The translations under genes and the position numbers were made by a program. The notes below the pieces were generated by a model, which did not search any database, was not told the origin of the DNA, and saw only the letters and a program-made list of their open reading frames with translations. 64,000 bases of DNA, taken from the NCBI GenBank assembly GCA_013399115.1, contig VXAA01002199.1, positions 269,252-333,251 on the forward strand, in the 5' to 3' direction. This document shows positions 1-12,191 of the stretch, piece after piece. This stretch comes from Anseranas semipalmata. Lineage: Eukaryota; Chordata; Aves; Anseriformes; Anseranatidae. Position 1 is the first letter of the stretch; the number at the start of each line of letters is the position of its first letter.

Positions 1-3000
1 AACTCTTTCACATTGTGCTTAGGTTTGAAATGTTGTCTTTGAGTTATCAGAATGCACATCATTTAGCTCAATGAAATCTCGTCCTATTCTTCAGCTCCCT
101 CTTTAGGCTATGACTGTTGTTTGTTGCAGTATTACATTTTGGATTTACCCTTTAGGTTTCATGTATTTGCAGTTGTTCTATGACATACTTAATGTGCTTC
201 TGGCTGCTTGAAAAATTTAAGTAGTTTGATCTGAGGGAAAAAAAGAATGAATGTTTAAGTTTTTTTGTTTCATGCTCTGGGATTTGTTGTAGTTGTTGCT
301 GCTGCTGCTGTGTGTGGGGGTAGTTGTTGTAATGAACATACAGGGAGAAGAGTTTAGCTTTCAATTTTTATACCTATTTTGGAGCAGCTCTATCTGCTAA
401 GTATAAGGCAGCCCCATGGTGAATGATTTATCTTGCAGAGTGAACGGACAGAGTGAAGTTTTATAGAAGGGTGAATGATATGGATATCCACTGTGAGGTC
501 AGCTGACGTCCTCTCCGTGGCAGAGCATGTTGCTGTATTCTTCTGCATACTCTCTCATTCTTCTTACATGCTTAGCCTTTGCGGACAATTTAAAAGCTAA
601 AACTGAAAATAGAAGAATTCTAAGGAGTGAGTATGTTGCTATATCTGCATATACATATATGCAAACTTACTTACTATTACTTTTCTCACACAATCATCAC
701 CAGGCGTATGAAACTGCCAAACAATAAAAAAAGAAGTTATTTCAAGTAGAAGCTTTCAATTGTGTTATAACAAGTTTATCAAGGAAACTGTCAGGCCCTA
801 AAGGTGAGGAGATAAATTTGTCCTTCAAGATCTTGTCCATGTGTACTTTCTTAGGAATACTTCAGGCTTTCCAGTTGCTTCCATGATGATAGCAGTACTG
901 TGTAAGTGGAAAAGCCTGTAATCTTGGAAGAGTTAGGAAGCACTGGGATAGTTCAGTGAGAACTGATACATAGTTAGAATGATTAAAGGTTAGAGATGTG
1001 CTCCTAGTTCTGGCATTTCCTAACACTTGATTAAGGCTTTGATTTTCATCCTTAATTATTCATGTTTCTTGGTGGTGCTGGTGGCGGGGGGAGGTGACGA
1101 ACAAAGTGAGAAACATACACTTCTGTTGTTCTGCCACCTGGCAACCTGCATAAGTGCCTGAAGCAGGTTCAGAAACTCTACTTTAAAGTGATGCTTGAGG
1201 TAACAGAGTAACTGATGGCACAGAGGTTGGTTAACCCTGGGAAAAATGAGATGCATTATCAGTGAATGGCACATACGTGTAGTGACAAGCGGAAGGGCAA
1301 GACTTGGATCGGGGCTCCGTGCAGTCCCTGGAAGGCAATGTTCTGTTGTGATCACAGTTCTTCCATCTTGTTTTCCTCAGCTGTCCAGACTGGTTTCACC
1401 TACTCTTTCCTTTGCTTTCTCAGTTCTACTCCTCATTAGTTCTTTTTATCCTTGAATTTTAAGCTTTTTGTCCAACTAGTTTCATTCTTCAGACAGTTTT
1501 CAGAACTCTCCCCACCATCCAAACATACTTAATTCCCACGTTTTCCCCTTGTTTAGTTCTTTACAATGTTTCTAATGCAGTAGTGTCTTTTTCCTGTTTT
1601 TCTCATTTTTTTATCCATTCTAGCTTCCCTGATTTTTTTTCCTTATGCTTGCCATATCTTTTCTCCCCTGTTCCAACCTGCTCTAAGTATGTCCCAGGTA
1701 TGATGATACTCTCTTCCAGACTGAGTTGGTTAATGAGACAGGATTTTGATAAAATTCATGAATGGCATCAGATTGGCAGATGTTGCAAAGCAATTATAGT
1801 TATAGAAATATTTTGAGAAAAGTAATACCTTCAGAAAGGTTATGTGCTACTTACTGCGTGTAGGAAAGAAAAGAAAACAAATGAACAGTCTGAAATGGGT
1901 TTAACTGACTGAGTAGTCCTATGCAAAAAAAGGAGAAAGGGTCTGAAGAAATTGAACGATGCCTTTGCTGAAAGAAGATCTTGCTTTGTGATAAGTTAAC
2001 TTGAATGGCATATGCAAGACAAAGGCACAGAGTTCTGGTTGTCCTTTTTTAGGGCTAATTTCAAGTGTTTAATGACAAGTTTTTCAGTTGCTACTTCAGT
2101 TGATCACAGCAACTAAGTGAAGAAATAAGCTAGATATCAGTGTTAAGAGTTGTTACAGGACACAAGTCTGATTTGGAAAGTGGATGCCATTTCCTTTGGA
2201 GAAGAGGCTGATTTCAGTGACATCACCCTTTCTTCTAAAAGTCAATGCTGAAATTCTTTCTGACTTCCATGAGATGTGGATTTCATCTGCTGTGGTTAAA
2301 TAGAGTATAATGCATTAGTGATGGGGAACATTGGAAAAATTGCTAGTGTATAAACATCTGCTTGGGTTTTTGTTTAGAATTTAGAATTAGAAGTAATTAA
2401 AATGAAATTAACTCAGAGTTGCATATCACAAAGATGCACATTCTTTTCTTCTAAGAATTTCATTAGATATAACTTTCAAAGAGCAAACACTTAATCACCA
2501 TTGGCTCAATGGGAGAGAAGCTTCCTGCCGTTTATAAATATGTTGGCAGGATATAGGAACTATGCTCCAACTCAGAAATCTTTAGCAACTGGATTTAATT
2601 ATCGTACAGTACCATAGCCGAGCTGTTAAAGAGAAGCATACAGATTCATCTTTTTGTGCAATCAGTCCAGCTGGATTCAGAATGCTTTTCCATGACTAAT
2701 GTTCTCTTTTACATGGAAATGTTTCTCATCAGAACTTAATTTCTCTCTGAAACATTTCTTTGTTTTGGTGCCAACTTAATTAAATATTTTAAAAATGCTT
2801 TTGTCCTACCCAATATTTTTGGGAAAGAACAAATTAAATTGAATATAATCCTAGAAGAAACATGAATATGGTAGGATGAAGAATGTGAAGTGTAAGACTG
2901 AGTATGATGAGTACAGTTACCAACTCGAACAACTGGAAAACTACCTGAAAATAAAAAGAAATGGAGACTGTGATTAAAGAAGCAATAATATCTGTCTGCT

Positions 3001-6000
3001 TGATTATCTTATGAAGATAATTACTTTAACATTGTTATTACCTTGATGAACTCTTTCATACCTGTTTGGCTTCTTTTTATCAGAAAAATAATTCAATTCT
3101 TCAATTATAGCACAAAACTACAGTTAACAATTTAAAACTAAACAATTACTCAAAAGGATGAAAGATTCTGTAGACATGCTGATGTTTTCATTGATGAACT
3201 CTGATAACCTATACTCTATGCCTCTGTTTCACCAAAACGGGTGATTTTGACAGATATCTCTACTTTAGGGCATGGTTAGAAGCAGTTAAACTGATCAGCC
3301 TGTTTTATGGCTCAAGAGGATTGTAGGGCACCACTATCTTTCAGTAGGTGGTTGTTTGGTTTGGTTTTTAATTTTTAGAATCTTGGAGCAAAGGAAATGC
3401 AAAACAATTTTAGCCACTTCAAATACTGGATATTTCCATTTACATTATGGTGATTACAGCTTTGGCTGTTGCTATGTACTTACACCTTCCCTTGTGTAAG
3501 TAATAGTTTTATTTTCTACCTCATCTTTAAAGTTTTTTGATCATTATTAATCTCTAATGATTTCTAATGATGAAAAACATAAAATGTTTTGAAGCATTTA
3601 AAACATTGACAATAAAATATTTTCTGTGATATAATGCTGCTTTTCATGCAGATACCTTGAGAAAAATGTTAGAAAATGAGTATGTGGAGAAAAGTTGTCT
3701 TAACTCATACAGTGCGAGTTCTGATCATTTACTGTTCAGGGATGAGATAAATGACACTGTAAGAACTACTTCTGTGAAAGAAGTTTAATCTCCATAGTGG
3801 TCAGATAGCAGCTGATATCCCGAGACTACAGCTGATATTCCCAAGACTACAAGGAAAAGTGTGTTTTATTGATGCTGTGTTTTGTTCAATTGCTTTCTAT
3901 AGATTTTTTTTTTTTTATTCTGACGTTTAGAGACTAAAAAATTTCAGGAAAATAGTGCAAGGCTTTCCACCTTCATTTTTTTCCGCTACTTATTAGCATG
4001 CTGGTTTATGGGCTAGGATTTGGACTTCATATGACCTTTCTGCTTAGAGATTTATAGAAATTAACAGAAACTTCAGTTCAAGTAGAGTTACATCAGTTGT
4101 GGATGTTGGTGTGGATGAAATGTTGAAACAAATACTTTTTGCTCCTGTTTTCTAGTAAATGTTCATAGTTAAAATTTTATCCACCCCTCTGATAAGAATT
4201 GACTAGATATCATGGCAGAGATCAATATCGAAGAAAAGTTTGTGGAGAGTAAAGTCGTCATGCTCAGTTAGGAATTTCTTTTGATAGAACAGTGTTGTCT
4301 TACTAGAGAAGCAAATAGGCTTAAAATCGTATGGAGTGTGATAAAAGGAAAAATAACTGCAATGCATAGTTTTCCTACAGTTTTCCTGAAGAGCTTGCCC
4401 ATAATTACTAGGCAGCAGCTGAGCTGTCTCTCTCTAAAGTGCAATGTGTATGCCTGAAACTCTCTGAAGGACTGGGACAGAGACCTGCATAAGGTTTGTT
4501 TCAGGAAACTGTGTGGAGAAGATAACATTTTAAAGTACTAACTTTCTGATTTTGACTCCTCTCACTGTCACCTTTTAAAATCAAGCTGGTATTGCAGCAA
4601 TATTTTCAGACATGCTGTTTGCAGTTTGAGCTCTGTTCTTGACTGAAGGCTGAGTTCATATAAAAATGTCAACCTGGAGTCCTTGCATACAACCCCCGCA
4701 ATGAAAAGAATGAAATGTTTAAATAAATCACTAAAAACGTTCAGTGATTTCTCAGTACCACTAATTGCGTATTCTTAGATGTATTCATAAGATTGCTTTT
4801 TAAACCAAATTATAACTGCAACTCTAATTCATACTGAGCACTAACTGCTCAGATGGCAATGCCTCTTTATATGCACAGATCAAGACTGGGTTTAGAAATG
4901 TAATTGTAGAAATAATTTTTTTTTTTTTAAAGAAAAAGTGAGATATGATACTGCCATTCCCCCTTTTCCTCCCAATTCCATGGAAGATTTAGCTTCTATT
5001 GAAATCCCTAGGAGGACAAAACCATGCAAACCATCTTATTAGAGAGAGATTCAGTTGTTATACTTCGGGCTCCTTTGCCAACTCTGTATTTATATTGCAG
5101 ATATAAAGGTCCTATCCTTGTTTCATGTATTAATAAGCACAAGTTTAAATAAGTCCTCTGTTTTTTTTATGTTCTATATCGATGTCACTCATGCAGTTTT
5201 CTTGCCATTGGGCATTATATTTAACTAATAAACTCCCTCTGTATTTAGAAGCCAAGGTTTAGACACTCACTATTAACAACTTTGCCTTTAGGTGGTCCAC
5301 ATTGAACTTGAGCCCAGTTTGGAGAGATTCCAGTCATTAACAGATGATGCTGTTTATATCTATGTCTGTTATAGGAAAAAATTACTGGGATTGTGGTACA
5401 GCCAACTATTGTTGATTGTAAATACATATTCAAAGATTTCTACTGTGTTAAAATAAGTTGATTTTCAGGCATATTGTGGTTTAAATGTGAGAGCTCATAG
5501 ATTTGTCTGATGTTCAGAAAAAATTGTTTTCAGATGCTTACAGTTTTTTATACATTGCAGTTGAGAAATTGCAAAGGTTATTTTCCTTTACAGTTAGACA
5601 TGCTACCTGAAATTGGTTTCTGTGCATGTATTTACTATGATTGTTTAAGCAGCTTCCGAAAATAAGAATGCAAAGAAGATGTTTTTCTTAAATGGTTGCT
5701 CATGTTTCTTTGGGTTGAATTGACTAACAGTTTTTTAGTTCTGTTTTTTTCTTCTACCATTATTGGCTTACTTGGATTCTTATATAGGATCCTTGGTTTG
5801 CAACAGAAAGCTCTGCTTTTTTTCCAACTATAACATAACTTTGTTGTTATGTTGTAATTCTTAATGATCTAAATTGCATTCCATTCTTGCATGTAATAAT
5901 GCTATATTGAACCTTGAATGTATTCAGCACAGATATGAATTTCAGAATCTGATCCAAAGCTACCGCAGGATATGAGAATGTGTAACCCAAATCTTTAATA

Positions 6001-6473
6001 ACAGTTGCACATCTAACTCGCACTTGAACTGAGAGGTTTTTTCTTATTTACCGTGATGTCTACTAAACAAAGCCTACATTTCAGTTCTGATTCTTCTATT
6101 CTCTTCTGAGAGTTGTCAGCAATGGCCTAATTCTGTTCCTGGTATCAATGATAGGAACAAGCTTTTGAACCCCTCATTCGCTGTCCCTGGTTCTCAATGC
6201 ATTTTTATGGTTGTAATAGAATTTAAGCATCAAAGAAATTCCTCTTACAATGTGAAGGGGAAGACTTCTTTTATTGAAATAAGTCCAGCCTGATGTTTAG
6301 CTATTGTATTTGAAAATATGCATAATAAAAATTATGCATTTGCTAGATTTGAAACTGACACATTAGTCTAAAGATTTCCATGCTTTCCTGATGGAAATCA
6401 AAGAAACACTCTTCTGGCTTTGAAGCGATACAAAGTCATGTGTTTAATTTCTGCCTAATCTTTCTTCTTTCAG
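1..6473 (+). other. FSIP1: FSIP1 intron, upstream of the first visible exon (partial)
   Basis: This stretch precedes the exon at 6474 and ends in a good acceptor (pyrimidine-rich run, then CAG at 6471-6473). I looked for the preceding FSIP1 exon, which in mammals encodes a Q-rich segment with an AEID-type motif, and did not find it, so it probably lies before base 1. The stretch is AT-rich and non-coding in appearance. It holds a short CTG/TTG-rich microsatellite near 287-330, a 20/21-bp imperfect tandem duplication at 3809-3849 and several T-runs (for example 3904-3918 and 4917-4928). The antisense ORFs here, including a Q-rich one at 152-364, are simple-repeat or chance ORFs. No recognisable transposon was seen. 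Confidence 0.7.
3809..3849. repeat. Short imperfect tandem duplication (2 copies, 20/21 bp)
   Basis: The unit CAGCTGATATCCCGAGACTA at 3809-3828 is followed directly by a near-identical copy at 3829-3849, which has an extra T and a G-to-A change. It is a simple local duplication in intronic sequence. Confidence 0.8.
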
Positions 6474-6611
6474 GAGTCTCTGGTTTATGCAAACAGAAAC
6501 CTAGAAGCAGTTCCAGGTGAGAAGGTCCTACGAGACAATAAGGAACATCGTGATCAACAAAACCGTCTGAAAGAAATAGATCGTCAGCTGAAATCCCTAC
6601 AGAGAAATTTT
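6474..6611 (+). CDS. FSIP1: FSIP1 internal coding exon (138 nt, phase 0)
   Basis: This is an internal exon of fibrous sheath interacting protein 1, a testis-enriched protein known in mammals to bind AKAP4 in the sperm tail fibrous sheath and implicated in flagellum and acrosome formation. The exon is bounded by CAG at 6471-6473 and by GTAAGT from 6612. It is exactly 46 codons in one open frame and runs from ESLVYANRNLEAVPGEK to KSLQRNF. The central part, PGEKVLRDNKEHRD followed by NRLKEIDRQL, matches the mammalian FSIP1 segment with PGEK, KE-RD, NRL-EID spacing. The E/K/L pattern suggests a coiled coil. The next exon is 50.7 kb away and continues in the same phase. Assignment rests on recalled family similarity; splice sites and frame are seen directly. 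Earlier exons are outside the window. Confidence 0.9.
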
Positions 6612-8094
6612 GTAAGTCTCCTATTTTTGTCTTTTTTTCCTCAATTTGAAAACTTTGGAGTTTATCATTTCATGCATATTTACAACAAAATCCAATTCTG
6701 CAACCTCTTTAAGCTCCTGAAGGAGTTCCTGAAGAAATATACACGCGAAAGTCTCAGTTAAGCTTTCTTAATCTGGGCGGCATTTGTCAGTTGTAATGCA
6801 GCTTTCTGATTAACATAGTGTCTTTCAAAGTGAAAAAAGTTACTCTTCTCTCTTCCCCAGAGGGGGGATACCATTCATAAACAATCACGTATCGATACAT
6901 CTATAAAGCATTTTTTACAGCTCATATAATTCAGTGTTCTTTGGAGGACCAGGTCTGGTGGGAATGCTGTATGTGCTAAGTTGTTGTGTGATTTATTTCT
7001 ACTGAATTCATTTAGTATATTTCTGTACTTAATTTTCATTTGATGCACGAATGTCATAGAGGCGAGAGCCATTAAAATATGAGTAAGTAAAATGGTAGTA
7101 AAAAATCATTACTGTTTTAGAACAAGTACATCACATCTTATCCTTTTTATTACTTTGAGTAAAAGTGGGTAGGGAGAAGGCAACTTAAAATCCAAGAGGA
7201 TCCTATTATTAACCTAGTAGGCAGAAATTATGTTTATTCCTAAGTCATAGAGCCAGGACTGACAAGTCCAAACTTGCAGAACTATGTGACTCTCTCAAGT
7301 AGTATATATTACTATTCTTTTCTTTTTCAGTGAGTATAATTTATTACATTACTCTCAAGTTACAATAAGGAAATGTAACCAAAAAAAGAGGTGGCAGGGG
7401 AACCTCAAGGACTACAAGAATTTTTTTAATCCTTTTTGACATATATATTGTAAATGTACTGTTTAATCTGTGCTGTTTAATCTTAAAGAGCTACAAAGCA
7501 ATCTATACAGGAGAGAAACAGGGAGAAAATAAATAAAACATTCAAAAACAGATGAATTAAAAAGAAGAGTCCTAAGATGGTACGGTTGTCATTTGGTCTG
7601 AAAGCCAATGTTGGCATTTGTTTATATGTTGGATCCCTCATAGATCTTTTTAAGAGCACAAAAGGAAAATCTCTAAATCTTTTTTTTTTTTTTAATAACT
7701 TTGTACAAAACTTTGAAGGCTCGCCTTACTCACATGTGGTCTAATGAAACTGCTGAAGGCTCAAAAGGACATTACTGCATTACTGAGCTGCTGCTAGCAA
7801 AAACTGGATTTATATGCATATTTTTAAGATTTGTACATCTTTGTTTAGTGTTATGTTTCTGCTTTGAGATGGAAAGGCTTTTGTTTCTCCATAGAAAGTG
7901 CTATGTGGGGAAGACAAACTAGTTCAGCAGTGTACGAGCAACTGACTTGAGGAGAAAGCTGGCATGGGTAAACCCGATAAAGCTGAATTTTTACTAGAAA
8001 CCCTAAATATTTTGCTACATTAGCAGGAGGTATCAGTATGGTTAGTTGAGATGAAGGAGCTGTACAAATGAGGAAGGTAGTGATTGGGGATAGT
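6612..8094 (+). other. Intron segment without recognised element
   Basis: AT-rich sequence directly downstream of the exon. It has a T-run at about 7680-7694. No exon, RNA gene or transposon is recognisable before the CR1 similarity begins near 8095. Confidence 0.6.
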
Positions 8095-8819
8095 GAGCAT
8101 GGGTGAGCACTTACCAAGGGTAAGTCATGCTTGACTGTCCTGATTGCTTTCTCTGAAATGGCGAGATCTGGTTGATAAGCTGAAGGGCAGGGCTGCCACT
8201 CAGCAGGACTTAGGCTGGAGGAGAGGGTTTACAGGAACCTTAAGAAATTCATCAAGGACAAATGCAGAGTTCTGCACTGGAGAGGAACAACGCCCTCCAA
8301 CAGTTTGAGATGGAGCCTGACTGGTCAGGGAGCAGTCCTGATAAAAGGACCTGGTGTAGTTGTGGACAGTAGACCAGCATGAGCCAGCAGAGTGCCCTGC
8401 AGGGATGAAGGGTAACAGCCTACTTGGCTATGGCAACATGAGCATAGTCAAAAGATTAAGGGAAATAATTGCTCCCCTTTAATTAGTACTCATGAGACTG
8501 TCAAGAGTATTGCATCCGGGACAGAGCTGTAGTATCTTTACTGATTTATGTAGTGGGAGAGTAAGAGACATTGTTCATAAATTGATGGGGAGTTTCCAAT
8601 TGGATTTAAAGAAAAAAATACCTCTGATGGTAATTAAGAATGGGAAGCAGGTTGCACGAAGAGATTGTGAACTCCATCCTTAGAAATTTTGCAGACCTGA
8701 CTGAACAAAGCCATAAACCATTTGGTCTGATCTCCTAACTGACCTTGCTTTGAGCAAGAGGTTGGACTGGAGGTCTCCTGACATACCCCCCTAACCTGAT
8801 GATTTTTTTTGATTCTACG
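8095..8819 (+). mobile_element. CR1 LINE fragment, sense to FSIP1, internally deleted
   Basis: CR1 is a non-LTR retrotransposon (LINE) that is common in bird genomes. The block near 8114-8160 translates to TKGKSCLTVLIAF, resembling the reverse-transcriptase segment TKG-SCLT-LIAF of CR1 ORF2. From about 8165 the similarity jumps to the extreme 3' part of ORF2 and the 3' UTR: 'aaatgcagagttctgcact', 'agcatgagccagcagagtg', and 'gagcaagaggttggactgga' near 8753. A degenerate tail (GATTCTACGA) lies at 8811-8820. The jump implies an internal deletion. The ORF is broken throughout, so the copy is old and inactive. The small ORF at 8492-8683 lies inside it and is not a gene. Boundaries are approximate, especially the 5' one. 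Confidence 0.85.
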
Positions 8820-11800
8820 AGGGAAAGGATCAAGAATTTCTACATGTTTCTCAGGTGGTAGTCTTTATTATCACTAGACTGAAAGGAAAACAGTAATTTG
8901 TTAATGGCTGTATATTGTATAAATCAATTTCTTGTGTGTAGACCAAAAGTCCGTGTAGTCCACCTTTGGCTTTTGGAGGTCCTTATTCAGTAGTGGGCTT
9001 ACCTTCTGCAGTGACCAGAGTTAGGATAAATACTATTCCCCTTGTCTTCTATAGCCCTCAAAAAAGGATCTCAAGTGCAGATCAAAAGCTTTGTGATTCA
9101 GATAGCAGCACAACTGCAGTGGTATAATCTCAGTTACTGGTAGTGCTGTAGCTACAGTTGTAAAAATTTCCACCTCTGTCTACATATGCAGTGTTTATGC
9201 CGGCAGTGCTGGAACTGCATAGCCAGTATGATTAGACTTCTAGCAGGTGTCAAGCTAACTTGGATATAACCACACACAGTCCAGTCTTTGCATTGAAGAA
9301 AAAAGCAGGGGCCAATTAGCACGCATTCTTCCTGGTGTCAGTTCATTTTACGTGCTTACAGAGTATGGGAACGAGACTTCAGACAAGGAGGCCATGATCA
9401 GTTTAGAGACTGTTCACTGACATGCGTGTCACTGCAGTAAGTCAGCATATTTAGCTCTTATCTGCTCAAAGTACTGAAACAATAGTAGAACTTCCTTTTA
9501 ATATACTGATCTATGCCATTGTTAGTTAAAAAATGGGAGGCAAATAACTGGAGGAATTCTGTGGAACTTCAGTATATCGATTAGGTTAATGGGTAAACAG
9601 ATAAAATGAGTCTGCGTATTGTCATCTTTTCCTGGTTATTGACCTTTCTGTCACTACTGACCTTGTTAATGAGGCAAACAATCTGAGGAAGTGCGTCTGG
9701 GAACTGTGTGCTGATCTGCAGCAGGCCTGGAAAATGCAGTGGGTTGCTGACTCATTCAAAAATTTTGAATATGTGAGTCCGTTCTAAGATTTTATTAGGT
9801 TACGGCAGTATTCTTCAGTATCAGTCCACATGCAAACTTTTGCAACATAACGGACATTTTTCCTTGGCTAGACTTTGTGGGTGATTAGAACAATAAAGTG
9901 ATACGACTGTATTATTTATTTACAGTGTTAAAAACCACAGAATATGTTTCTGTACCAATGTGTAACTCATGGCCAGGCTAGCTTTGCTGCATGCTATGAG
10001 GTACCTGGTAAGGCTTAAGGGGGCATAATGTGTATTCGTATCAGCTGTTGCTCTGTAGCATGACTGTGAGATCATAGCATATGGATATGAAATATTTGTG
10101 TATTAGGTCTTCTGTGAGATACTTTGGTTGCCAGAGTAAATAAAGTAGTATTCAAATGTGAATGAAATTAGGTTTTTCCTTCCAACAGTCAAATATATAG
10201 AAAATTTACACTTTTTTGGGTGAATGAAGAACAGCTTCCAGAAGATGCATTTTTTTTTTTTAGTTTCATGTCTGTGATATCAACTGGTCTTATTTCTGGA
10301 AAATACAGTACTACTAGGGAGCATTAGACAAAACAGCATGGTATCTCCTTCTTCTGATGCAAGATACATAATTAGCTAGAGTTTTTTTTATTTGGTTTGG
10401 GAGTGTGCGCATGCAACCGATGTAAGTCAGCAAGCAGGTGTTATTTCCAGGGTCAGAATGTCTAAAAATTGGATAACTTTAATGCAATGTGGACTGGGTG
10501 CCTTGTTTCTATACCAAAGTAATATTTTGGCCATCAATTCTGTAGTAATGTTAGCAGCAAAAGTAGTCTCTGCCAGGAAACTGTGACAAAAATCTAAACT
10601 GAATGTTTGGGGTGGTGGGCGGTATATGTAGATGGCATGTTTCAAAAAAAAATAAAAATTAATTATTTCAGCAAATACTGTTTGCAATTCAACAGGTGGC
10701 ACTCTTCACTGTATGTCAGTGGAGGAGTGCCTAGGCATTTTTCTAGCTTAACTAATTAAACTGTCTGTTTAAAATTTGTGTTACGTGTAAAGTTCTTTAC
10801 TCTTTCCTAAACCACTGTAATTCACTGTGTAAAACTAGAAATAAGTTCTCTGCTCTGAGTGGAGGAGGTAATTTGTCAGAAGTTAGGAATGTTATTTCTG
10901 AATGCATGGTTGTAATGGACATTATAATTTTAAAATATAATATTTTACAAATGTCTGAGAGATAAATTTTAACAATTTATTTTAAAAAATAATTTTTAAT
11001 TAGATTATTAATCAGATAATTTATTTATTTTTGTTGTTTTTTGTTTTGTTTCCTATGTGGAAATGGTGACTAGATTAACTGGAAGAATTTAGCTGTATGT
11101 GTTAGGGAGTAACTTGTAATAGGCATAAAGGTAACTTCACAATTTTTTTTCTTTGAGGGGGGGAAGAATGCTGCATTTCTTCCACTACTGTAATATGAAG
11201 GAATTATTCAAATGAATTCGTACAACTGTAGCTTTACTCTGACCCTCTCTTCATGGGGGAAGAATACATTCGTAATATTTCTGGAGGGGACTATTTAGTA
11301 GGTGCTGGCTTCTGAAATTATAACATTTATGGATCCCTCCACAACACCATACCTCATGTATGCTGTTAGACTTCATGGTTTCAGCTGAGTCTGGGACTGA
11401 GTCCACAAAACAAGGCTGGAAGATAGGACTTTAATGTACTTTACAATCAATACAAAAAACAGAAAATCTGCTGAAGTGTTATGCTTGAAGTAAAGAAACT
11501 AAGGGTTTTGCAATCTGAGTTCCTCCTTTACTTCGAAAAAATTGTCCCCAGTGAATTAATATACCAAAGAATGTATTGTATGCATTGTTGAAATGCATTG
11601 TGAAATTTCAATCCAAATGAAATGTATCTGTACTGTGGTTTCTGGGCCCTTGTTGAATTTCTTTTAGGTTTTAGTTTGACCTTAGTTCACTTGTTCTTCA
11701 TTTGAAACCATGGCTGACTCTCTGCGCATTCTTTCATCTTTCAGTTTCCTGGAAACCATTGAGCTTATCTTTGTTTGGTGAATTGCATTGTTAGCTGCTG

Positions 11801-12178
11801 CTTCAAAAAAAATGTTCAGCTGCCAAGTGCGTGTTGCTGAGCATTAATGAAAAGAATTTTATATAGAAAGAATAATAAATGTAGTTATTTTCCAATTGAG
11901 GCTTCTACGAGTCGGCCATTTGTGATAATCTGGTAGCATGTTTGGTGATGTGCTGAATTTCTTCATGGCAGATAGTAGGTTTAAATACATGTTCAAGCAA
12001 GCTGTTAAGTAAGACAGTTTCACCTTTGCTGGGTATATGGATATTTAATTGAAATGTCTAACCCTGGAGCTCATTCCTTCCTGCCAAAAATTAGCCACAT
12101 ATGCTTGTTTTGGTGTTTTTGTTAAATATATAAATTCAAGTATATTTCAAATATATATTACAAATACTTGTAATTGTG

Positions 12179-12191
12179 TACACACACACAC
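12179..12191. repeat. Short CA microsatellite
   Basis: An alternating ACACAC run directly after 'ttgtgt' in otherwise AT-rich intron. Confidence 0.75.

Noticed and set aside
152..364. Minus-strand ORF with a poly-glutamine run
   Set aside because: The Q-run is the reverse complement of a short TTG/CTG microsatellite. There are no conserved domains, splice sites or promoter, and it lies in intron.
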